Positions 1-8,453 of a stretch of 20,287 nt of DNA are shown piece after piece. The stretch is from contig JAQGAU010001245.1 in the NCBI GenBank assembly GCA_034698045.1, forward strand, positions 1-20,287, given 5' to 3'. The position numbers and the translations under genes are program-made. The DNA is from Paramacrobiotus richtersi. Taxonomy: Eukaryota > Tardigrada > Eutardigrada > Parachela > Macrobiotidae. The notes below the pieces were generated by a model. It was not told the DNA's origin, searched no databases, and was given only the letters and a program-made list of their open reading frames with translations. The first letter of the stretch is position 1. Each line of letters begins with the position of its first letter.

Positions 1-45
1 GCCAACCTCCATAACAATGACGTATGAATCGACAATTAACTTAAG

Positions 46-414
46 TCAGTGTCTACCATTTACAGTATCGTCTATCCGACCTTCCACGACGCACGCGCCG
101 CCCTGTTAAGCTTCGCCGCCGCTTGTCCCCTGGTCTGCCTGCGGACGATCCTGGAAAAAGAAAAGGACAAGACGGCGGCCATATCCAAGCGTGAGAAAGC
201 CCGCCTGATTTCCGTTTTCACTGAGGCCTGTACGACATGTCTCGGTTACGTCAAAGAAGCCAAAGACATCTTCCTCAAATTCAGCGGACCAGATTCACCA
301 GCGACCAAACAGTGCGACAGAGCCATCTTTGATTTGCAGTTTATTCTTAAGGAGGGACCAGTTGAGGCTACATGTCTCATGGATTATCGATACCACATTT
401 GGTACCAAGCTTAA
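46..414 (+). CDS. Terminal exon of an unrecognised helical protein (5' part outside window)
   Basis: A frame stays open to TAA at 412-414, and its codons mostly end in G or C, unlike the AT-rich DNA after it, which supports real coding. There is a stop in frame at 37-39 and no convincing ATG, so this is probably a last exon entered through an AG acceptor at 44-45 or 48-49. The roughly 120 residues look all-helical: Ala/Leu-rich, a Lys/Glu stretch (ILEKEKDKTAAISKREKARL), then a second amphipathic segment with several Cys. I do not recognise the family. Helical-bundle adhesion proteins came to mind, but no diagnostic motif supports that. It could also be a fragment of a retained copy. Confidence that it is coding is moderate; function is unknown. 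Confidence 0.5.
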   Translation, partial: SVSTIYSIVYPTFHDARAALLSFAAACPLVCLRTILEKEKDKTAAISKREKARLISVFTEACTTCLGYVKEAKDIFLKFSGPDSPATKQCDRAIFDLQFILKEGPVEATCLMDYRYHIWYQA

Positions 415-1733
415 CTGCACATTCATGGACAATCGGCAATTTTGTAGTTTGTACTGACGTTATCTGTTTATCGTAATTACATCTATTTTGTGTGTTGTTG
501 CGGAAATCCATCGTAATAGGACCAAAATAGCTGCTGGCAGATTGGTAATTCCTCTACGCTTATTGAACACATCGAATACCATATTGTCGACGTAATGATG
601 CGCAATTATGCTGCGTTACATGTAAAAATGCTCCTTGACCTGCAGTTAGTATAAATTTTCGAAAATAGCAGTGTTGAGTTACGCGAAATGATGCTGACAG
701 CTCCAAGGTCCAAATTAACTATGAAATCTATTCAAACGTCGAATCACTGCAGTGGAACAAACCTTGGTTCTTCGAAAATGCAGAGATATGGCTTTTCCAG
801 GCCGTATAAGACATCTGGTGCAACTACCCGGAAGAATCGGAATGTTTCCGTAAATTAAGCGGGTTGATTGCACTGTCTTCTTGCTGTTCGTCTGTTGGTA
901 GGTGGTAACGCAACACCTGCAAACAGGATGTTACGGTAGTCCTTGCCTCTGGGATAAAATCCTCCATATCGCGATCGCATAGACAGTTCATAAACTGAGC
1001 CATGATAAATGTAGCGTTGCCACATAGAACACCGGGCATTCAGCCAGGATAGTTTATTAGTTGGGAGAAAGTCGGGACTTCACTCGCTGTGGAAAAGCTA
1101 TACGGGGACTATACACGAAGACCAACACGAGATTCAACTGAATCATCGTGTTATGTGTACATCGGGTGACCTTTTCATTTCCTACCCTACCAGTGATCTT
1201 CCCCAGTACCGTTTTAGTAATCCGCGTGCTTCCGTCACGGTGAAGAAGATCACGCACGTTCCATTTACATATCGATACCGCTAACGACCCAAACATTAAC
1301 GCAGATTAATTCGTGCATGCGGCTTTTATAATCAGTAAGGTACGCTGCACGTGGAGAGCCAGTGTGACCCAGACCAGTCGGTTATACTTGCGGCCACAGT
1401 TCATTTATTAATTAGCGTGATGCGTCCCATTAATATAGGATTTGTTTACTGACAGTATTGTGTACGTCACGAGATACGCAGTAGTAACAGCCTTGCTGGG
1501 ACCCAGAGCATGACAAATCCGTAATGCAACTAAACAAGAACGAGGCGATGGAAATGTGATATCGAGCAGGGGAGCAGTCGTTGTGGAATATCTAGAACAC
1601 AACCCACTCGGTATGACAATGTTTTGGGCTTGGCACACTTAGCCGCCGGTTGTGGAAAAATCTCAGAAATATGGTGTTGTTGACTCGATGTGGCACACAT
1701 CTTTCGGATTATGTCAGACAGATTGCGTCCAAA
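415..1733. other. Intergenic stretch without a confident gene
   Basis: AT-moderate DNA between the first exon and the guanylyl cyclase. I see no tRNA-like fold, no long tandem repeat and no clear promoter motif. The minus-strand ORFs at 1057-1296 and 1408-1638 have no recognisable domain. The 5' untranslated region and promoter of the cyclase gene must lie in its right-hand part, but I cannot place the transcription start. Confidence 0.4.
824..1039 (-). CDS. Weak minus-strand ORF, 71 residues
   Basis: Reading leftwards from an ATG at 1039, the frame encodes 71 residues with a fairly protein-like composition (acidic and Thr/Val-rich, including CDRDMEDFIPEARTTVTSCL) and ends in a stop at 824-826. 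Nothing overlaps it on the + strand. No splice acceptor could be found just upstream on the minus strand, and no domain is recognisable. It could be the last exon of a gene read leftwards, a relic, or chance. Confidence 0.2.
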   Translation of the reverse strand: MPGVLCGNATFIMAQFMNCLCDRDMEDFIPEARTTVTSCLQVLRYHLPTDEQQEDSAINPLNLRKHSDSSG

Positions 1734-4700
1734 ATGAACAGCTTCGCTTTTGATGCTATGATACTGCTATCATTGGTCAGCCAAATCGGGATACTGTTCG
1801 TTATGGCATTAACCTTCGTAAATGCCAAGGACAAACTACAAGTGGAAATGATTGCCATCGGTGGGAAGACAACAGCCAATTATGCCCAATTAACGTATCT
1901 CGGACCGCCGATGAGCGTCGCTGTTGATCACATAAACAGATTATACAACGAGTCTCTTAACGTGACCTTGATCAATCTATACGACGACCAGCCATGGACG
2001 ATCATGGTCTCGGAGTGGTTCTATCGAAGACGCGACCCACGCCGGTTAAGCTCGATCGCTATCGCATCGGGCATCGTGGCGCCGGATTTGACTTACATGT
2101 TTCAGCAATGGAATATCTTATTTAATTCCGTGTAAGTTATTTAGAAAAGACGTACGCCCGAACAGTGGACTATTAATTATGTATCTTGATGACGCTCGGT
2201 ACTGGGTCAGCGCATACGATTTGCCGCAATTGAAAATGAATGAGGTGGAAATAAGGCAAGACCTGTTGTTTACGAGTTTCGAGTACCATATGCAGTCCAA
2301 TTCTATTGCACATACGTACATACATATACCCGGACAGTTACTGTAAAGAATTTACTACTGGGGAATCGTGAAATTGCAGAATTTTTGCTTCTCCCTCCAG
2401 AAATTTAATAGAAGCAATTCTTATGTAAAACACTGATTTGATTGCATCTAATTTACCTGATGCGCTGCGTGTTCTAAGCTTGCCTTCGGCCGAAAAGACT
2501 GGAGTGAAGTAATTTCCCGCGCGGTTAGCGTGCCTGTTAATAGTTAACTGCAACATTCTGCTTGCTATGCGTTATTTATGGACATGCGGTATTTTGATGG
2601 AGGTTGTGTGTTAAGAGTTAAGATCCTTGTGTTTATCAGTCTTTGGGAAATTTGTATATTTTGTTTAGGTAGACGTTCAGTGAGAACAGAGCTCAGGAAA
2701 CGGTTATGGGTTACTGTCACTGCGCAGCTTTCACAAATAACGAACAAAATTTGGATAGTGCTTAGCAATATGAAAGCGGAAAGGGATTTTTTACGGAAAC
2801 GGGAAAAATGATATGTTAATCGTAGACAAGCAAGCAAAGAGCTACTAAGTTGACCTTCCCGTTCCTGGTAGTGCTGAATCAGTGGTAACCAAACAAACAC
2901 GTTTTAAACAAATCTACAAAAACACGTTTTCCCGATGAAAGTGTACGAGTGCCGGCATGGCACTGTGTAGCTGTTTATAGTTGTCCAAATTAAGTTACAT
3001 TCTGCGCAGAACTACAATGACTCCAGCCATCAACAATCGCGCTGTCAACCCAACATGGATCTCCACGGCCCGCATGAATTATCCGGCTTTATCAGTGCTG
3101 TTTTGTGAAGTCCTGCTCAAGTACAACTGGACAACGTTCATGACCATTTTGGACGTCGCATCGGCTGGCATTTACGCGCTCCAGTCAGCCCAAATAGTCC
3201 AAGACGCTGTTAGATTCATCGGACATGCACCGCTACAACGGCAGGCTAACCTGACGTCGAGCTACGATTTCGGACCGCTGCTAAGCGATATACGCGCCCA
3301 TACACGAAGTACATCGTCATTTACTTTTGCTAAATCCAAGCTGATGTCTTGTTGTTATAGTTGTGATATTATTTGGATCCGGTGGAGCCGTGAGAAGTTT
3401 TCTGGTAAGGATGATGTCCTAAACAAGGAAACATTTGGTTGCCATTAGATCTCATTCACGGTACAGATTGCTGCAGCCAAATCGAATATGACCAACGGGG
3501 AATATGTAAGACCCAATTGTCTGGCATTTTATTCAAGCGAATAAGCAGAATTTCTGGTTCGAAATTTAGATCTATATGGCGATGGAAATAATGGACAATC
3601 CAAAGATGTATGGACGGATGCATTGGAAGTACAACGATAGTAACGATGCGGTAAGCACTTGTCGGGTCTTTTACGACCGAACGCCTACACAATACAATGA
3701 CGAAATGAACCGTACCAAAGCTTGTTTGCTCAAACTTGTATGTTCTTGTAAGTTGTTAGAGTCTCTACAACATAAAAATTGAACACAGACCAGTATTGTA
3801 GATTGCTTACCAAGCCTTTCAGTCCTTGCTGATTATGCGCTCTGCGGATGTTTACGAACCTATTCAGAGATATCTAGCGGAGAAGATGATGGATTATACC
3901 CAACGCGATTTCAACATTACATACCGTATTCAGGATATGGTAAAAGCCGTGGTGTCTAAAGCAAGGTCATTCCACTAAACCGCGCTTTTAAGAGGGTTCG
4001 TTTTACAGCCATTCCAAAACATGCTATGCGGATTTAGTGCGGTGACTGCATTAGCGGAGGTGAGACGACCTTCTCTGAATGCAAACGAAACCGTTTACAT
4101 TGTCACACCGTTCCTCTTAAATTGGTACGGATCCAGGTTGCAAACGATCTTTGGATGGACGGACAGGATCATCCATATGACGACGGCAAATATCTGGCTA
4201 AAAAGTTCTTGAACCGTACATTCCATAATAATGTCAGCCAAGTGTATATCGACAATAAAGGAGGACGACAGCTTGATTTCTATGTGTGGCGATTCGATGA
4301 AAGTGGCGAACAAAGAGTATAAGTACAACGTACTGCCAAGAGTCCAGTTTGGAATCGATTGGTTTTGCAGAAGTTTTTGTACAAAGATGCTGTCAGCAAT
4401 GCACCGGTTGTTGAGCTCTACGGCATAACGCACTGGGCAAATGGCTCTTGGCCACCTCTGAACGAGCCGGTTTGTGGCTTCACCAACGATCGGCCAGTCT
4501 GTCGCATCCAGGGTAATGTCGGTGCAAACCTTAGTGCATCATTCATAAATGATACGAAGATAGCAATATTTTAGGACAGGGGAGCATAATAGTTGCTTTG
4601 TCGGTGACGGCCGTCGTGATATTCTGTGTGGCCACCGCCGGCGGTGGAATGTGGTGAGCTCGAATTAGTCGACTAAGTCTGATTAGTCGGCTAATTTAAT

Positions 4701-7700
4701 CAACATATAAGCAGCTCATTCGCCACTACAATTAGTATGGTTTTCGCTTACAGTATGGTCAAGCGTGTGAATGAAAGAATGTTAAAAACCTGGTGGAAGA
4801 TCGATTCGTCAGAGGTGACGTTTGGGCGAAATCCGGCACAGTTCGCGGTCTCCTTTGATTCCGCCATGGAACGCAGGAGCCACGCTACACAAGACAGGGT
4901 TCAGTATTTGGTAACAATCGGAAAACTATCGGTCCACTGGGATATGATAGCCTGCAATGCTGGTTCGTGCTACAGGCAGAGAAATTTCTTCCTGCCAAAC
5001 TGAAAGGGCTGGAAGTGCTTGTCGAGGTTACACAATCAAACAAAGATCAAAAGGACTTGGAACATGCAGGGAGTTCTCGGCAGTTCTTACTAGATATAAA
5101 TAAGGCATGTCGATTATTGAATGCAAATGTTACTGTGATCTTAGGAAATGTATCTAATCTAGTTGCGGAATTTAACCCACCACAATATTTCCCGCTTTTA
5201 TGGAGTAACGGTCCTCCATACTGCCACGAAGTCTGGCATCGCGACTATCACGGAGCGAAGCGGACGCGGCTGTATATACGACGTATTCGACGGATTGATT
5301 AATTTTGATATGGCGTTGACAAGCTCCCTTATCAACGATTTTCTGGCGGTAAACATTTGACCTTTTGTTCTTTCTCATGGTCGACTACATGGGTGCATTG
5401 TGTACTTAGGGAATGCAGTTCGTTCACACAGCATTGTGGGGATACCACGGCTGTTTAAGTGGCCTATGCTGCCACGTCGATAGGCACTTCACATTGAAAG
5501 TTAACGGACTATTAAATGTCAGGCTACACCAAGTACCCCGCAGTGACCAGTTTCGTCGGAAGCCTAAAAGCTCGAGTGCACGCACTGGTTTCTGGGTTAA
5601 AAGTGAGACACCGAGAGCAGAGCCTCTGAAAACAGCCGACATCTACGCAGTGGGAGTGGTGCTGTGGGAATTGCTCAGCCGACAGAGGTTCTTGACGGTG
5701 CAATACATAGGTACATCAACAATAACTAATGCTAAGTCTGATGTAACATTTACGACAGCATCGACCGGATCGACTAATTAGAAAATTCTGATAGTGGAAA
5801 TGTGCAAAGGATCGGTGCGAACTGAATTCGGAATGATATTGGTCATGACTTACAAGGGAACAACCCCAGGCCCCATATTAAAAAAATTCCGAAAACTCTT
5901 GTGTGGACGCAGAGTGACCCCGTAAAATCCAGAAAAATATTTCTGGCTGCTGTGAATCAGCTGGGCCCCTTGGGGGTAATTCCGTGTTGCAGTGTATACA
6001 GTGTACCATCTATGTATGTATGTGCAGACCGTACTTACACCCATACCGCCGTAGCGCTTGATAACTTTAACGCCGGATAACAGCTATTTTTAAGCTTTTC
6101 CAACAGCACAAAGAAACGCAAAAACTAAACAAAACTGAACATTCGGTCAGTATCTTGAACATTTGAAGTCTTAATATTTGGGTAAAATGTAAATGATCAT
6201 GATGTGGTTTTATAAAAACAACACGTGAACGGTATAATAATGCCAGCTCATGCAACCTCTTGGGGGTGGATCAGTTTCTGTCCCCTTCGATATTGCTGAT
6301 CGTGCAGAAATGTCTTCAAAGTAAGGTTTTTAATTGTATGTGGAGGATTTTTAAAAGATCAGGTTAAAGCGAATTTATTGTTAGTCCGTCGTGCCGTTGT
6401 ACGGTATGCAATACACACATATTGTATGGTACACTGTATACGCTGTAATACAGATTACCCCTAGGGGGCCGAACTGGATCACAGCAACCAGAAATAATTT
6501 TTTAGAGCTTATGGGGTCACACTGTGACCACCCAAGCGTTTTCGGATTTTTTTGAATATGGGGCCTGGGATTGTCCCCTTGTTAGCAATGGTTCTTTCCA
6601 TTAGAACAAATGTCCTCAGCAGAGCAGGAGCGGACACAGGAGTTCCAAAGCATATTGGCAATGTGCTGGAAAGAGATACCGGATGAAAGGCCGTCGATTA
6701 AAGAAATCCGTGAGATGCTGGCCACAAAGTCATCCATGTTTTCTTTCCGCCGGTCAGGAACCAAATTTATGGATGAAGTGTTGAGGAGGATAGAAAGCTA
6801 CACGAACGAACTGGAAAACGAAGTCAGCTTACGCACCGAGAATTTGGTGGATGAGATGGAGAAGTGTAACGAGATTGTTGCGCAGTTACTTCCCCGGTGC
6901 GTTCTCCACAGCTAAGCAGAATGATACACAGCGGTGCATTCCAAAAAATGGTTACGCCCGGTATTACTTAGATGGGTGGCCAATCAACTTCGCGCCGGGA
7001 AACCCGTATCGGCGGAATTATTCGAGTCTGCCACAGTGATGTTCGCGCAGGTTTGCGGCTTTGGTACCCTAGTCAGCCTACATCCTCCAGCGGTTGTGAT
7101 CGATGTCATTGACGAGGCGGAAACGTTGGTGGGACGTCTGATCAGTTCATTCTCTGATGAGATATACAAGGTGGAATTTGTGGACGGCTGCTTCTTAGTA
7201 AGTTTGACTTGTTAACATCTCCTCACCAGCTTTTCGAGCGGGTTGCTTCTAGTTAGTCGGTGGGCTTCCCGTGAGAAACGGAACTCGCCATGCTCAAGTA
7301 ATGGCAGAACTGGCCGTCAGGATTCTGCAATTTACGCCACTCCTTTTCGTGAAATTTGATCTGCAGTTTAAATCTGGAATCCATTCAGGTATGGGAGCTT
7401 GTCGGGAATGTGAGATGAGTTGTATGTTGAGTAATCGTTTTACAGGCCCTTGTGCAGCTGGGATCGTTGGCATCCGACGGCTGCGATACTGCCTGTGAGT
7501 TTGCCAAAGTGTACAAGATTATTACGCACACATAACTGGTACGTTTTACGTAGATTTGGGGATACGGTGAACACTGCTTCCAGAATGTGCAGTTCCGGAG
7601 TACCCAGTCGTACCCAAATGTCGCAGTTCACGGTTTCCATGATTGGCCAATCTGGGGTGTTTGACATTGAATGTCGCGGTGTTATTTCGGTAAAGGGCAA

Positions 7701-7752
7701 GGAGGATATGAAGACGTTTTGGTTGAACGGATATAATGGAACGCCAAAGTGA
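1734..7752 (+). CDS. Receptor guanylyl cyclase (natriuretic-peptide-receptor type), 19 exons, metal-site residues lost
   Basis: Single-pass membrane receptor. Exons: 1734-2131, 3010-3308, 3361-3404, 3467-3505, 3570-3650, 3823-3939, 4009-4059, 4137-4316, 4371-4512, 4575-4653, 4754-4847, 4898-5026, 5163-5348, 5410-5710, 6620-6896, 6972-7197, 7253-7388, 7446-7494, 7554-7752. Phases agree throughout, giving 1008 residues, the usual family length. The ATG at 1734 puts a hydrophobic signal peptide first; in-frame ATGs at 1650 and 1671 are less likely. Domains: ANF-receptor ectodomain ~25-450 (VILFGSGGAVRSF), membrane span ~453-475, kinase-homology domain ~510-740 (LRNLTHHNISRFYG; YHGCLS in place of the catalytic HRD loop; TADIYAVGVVLWELL), dimerisation helix ~763-806, cyclase ~815-1000. 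Guanine-selecting Glu874 and Cys942 and catalytic Asn949 and Arg953 remain. The first metal Asp is Gln832, and the usual GD of the second is reversed to Asp877-Gly878, so cyclase activity is doubtful. Exon 11 could instead end at 4814. Confidence 0.88.
2132..3009 (+). other. Intron 1 of the guanylyl cyclase, long and partly duplicated downstream
   Basis: At 878 bp this is one of only two long introns in the gene. It begins GTAAGT and ends CGCAG. The split codon GT|A joins exon 1 (ending ILFNSV) to exon 2 (TTMTPAINNR) in frame. From about 2334 onward it matches 15107-15679. Short ORFs inside it (2118-2321, 2338-2556, 2565-2900, 2578-2811) show no domain and are not preserved in the second copy. 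Confidence 0.7.
2334..3039 (+). repeat. Segmental duplication, block A, first copy (intron 1 and start of exon 2 of the cyclase)
   Basis: Aligns by eye with 15107-15679, with scattered substitutions and indels. The clearest blocks are GATGCGCTGCGTGTTCTAA and CTTGCCTTCGGCCGAAAAGA, and the exon-2 start (ACTACAATGACT, then CATCAACAATCG). The match stops abruptly at 3039, 30 bases into exon 2, where the second copy jumps to sequence equivalent to 7787. Confidence 0.85.
4662..4695. repeat. Two adjacent short palindromes in intron 10
   Basis: TTAGTCGACTAA (4665-4676) is a perfect 12-base palindrome. ATTAGTCGGCTAAT (4682-4695) is a near-perfect one of the same type. Both sit in the 100-bp intron between the transmembrane exon and the juxtamembrane exon. 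Their role, if any, is unknown. Confidence 0.5.
5711..6619 (+). other. Intron 14 of the guanylyl cyclase, enlarged by a transposon
   Basis: This intron interrupts the end of the kinase-homology domain (after FLTVQYI, before AEQERTQEFQ) in phase 1. It is 909 bp long, of which 729 bp plus a 3-bp duplicated target are an inserted inverted-repeat element. Without the insertion it would be about 177 bp, in line with its neighbours. Confidence 0.75.
5853..6581. mobile_element. Non-autonomous DNA transposon (MITE-like) with ~200-bp inverted repeats, PIF/Harbinger-like target site
   Basis: The left end (CAAGGGAACAACCCCAGG...) is the reverse complement of the right end (ending ...GGGATTGTCCCCTTG). 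The two arms stay alignable for roughly 200 bp (about 5853-6050 and 6390-6581) with moderate divergence, sharing for example GTATACAGTGTACCAT. The element is flanked by the same trinucleotide, TTA, at 5850-5852 and 6582-6584. A TTA/TAA 3-bp target duplication is typical of PIF/Harbinger elements. No transposase ORF is present in the ~340-bp centre, so it would have relied on one supplied elsewhere. Family assignment rests on the target site only. Confidence 0.75.
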
Positions 7753-8453
7753 CTGTTCACGTAATTTAAGAATTTTAACTGATTCCTTTGTGTTACGAAT
7801 GGATAGCGGTTAGTGGGGCGCGTAATAAAAAGAGCCGTGAAAAATGCTGTCCGCTGGTTACCACTTACTGGGTCCGATTTTGTTTTTATTTTGAAGTTCG
7901 GTATCGATTTTTCTTGGGAAGTCATAAAGTGTGTTCTTTTCGGCACAGGTGTTACACTCTTTATTTGTGTAACTGGACTTTTCTATGTGTAGTTGGCTTA
8001 TTTAGAACGAGTGGAACCGAAGTTAACGAACAAGATGTACGACCTTATGAAAGAAACAACAAACAGACCATATAGGAGATTTTACATTCTATCGTGTGGA
8101 TCCATTGTAATGCAGACAATCGTTACATAAACAATGCGCTGTGTGATCAAATATTATCCTACAGACACAGTGCATTTTGTTTATCGAGAGCAGATTAATT
8201 TCTTTTGTGCACAACGGTATCGCTTATTAACATGACAATTTCCATTTACAGCCTGTTACTGTCCCAGAACAGACACTGCGATAAGACGTGCGAACAGTCA
8301 GACGCTAAGAACAATAACACCAGAGCTTATGAATATTGTGGAAACCGCTACAAAGCGTAACAAGTGATAATAATTCTTGTACTGCATCGCATTTATTTTC
8401 TAGACGAACACAAAGTTTCTGCTTAAACAACTGGTCACACAATATTTTGAGAA
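7753..8453 (+). other. Spacer between the two genes; presumed promoter and 5' leader of the CUB-protease gene
   Basis: 701 bp separate the cyclase stop from the CUB-gene ATG. From 7787 on the sequence is duplicated at 15680-16362, with long conserved stretches such as CGACCTTATGAAAGAAACAA and GTGGAAACCG. I see no convincing TATA box or initiator. An ORF at 7788-8075 shares its last 13 codons with the second copy and is treated separately. Confidence 0.45.
7875..8075 (+). other. Short ORF in the CUB-gene leader whose tail is conserved in the duplicate
   Basis: The last 13 codons (DVRPYERNNKQTI, then TAG) are identical in protein to those at 15943-15984, and the three base differences between the copies there are all synonymous. 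Further upstream the two frames remain open and similar (RFFLGSHKVCSFRH against RFFGGSRKLRSFRH), with indels that keep the frame. Against coding: many changes are non-synonymous, there is no shared start codon and no known domain. It could be a small ORF, an upstream exon, or chance preservation. Confidence 0.25.

Noticed and set aside
4095-4433. 112-residue minus-strand ORF
   Set aside because: Mirror of cyclase exons 8 and 9 on the + strand, which carry the recognisable ectodomain; no domain on the minus strand.
5027-5162. Open frame between cyclase exons 12 and 13 (VTQSNKDQKDLEH...) as coding sequence
   Set aside because: Kinase-homology spacing fits a splice from 5026 to 5163 (GLEVLVE to LRNLTHHN), and the open frame leads out of frame with LRNLTHHNISRFYG.
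5853-6581. hAT assignment for the intron element because its ends begin CAAGG
   Set aside because: The 8-bp flanks (ATGACTTA and TTAGCAAT) do not match; only the 3-bp TTA does, favouring PIF/Harbinger.
7440-7946. 168-residue minus-strand ORF, the longest in the window
   Set aside because: Overlaps the last cyclase exons, which have clear motifs (FGDTVNTASRM), and has no recognisable domain itself.
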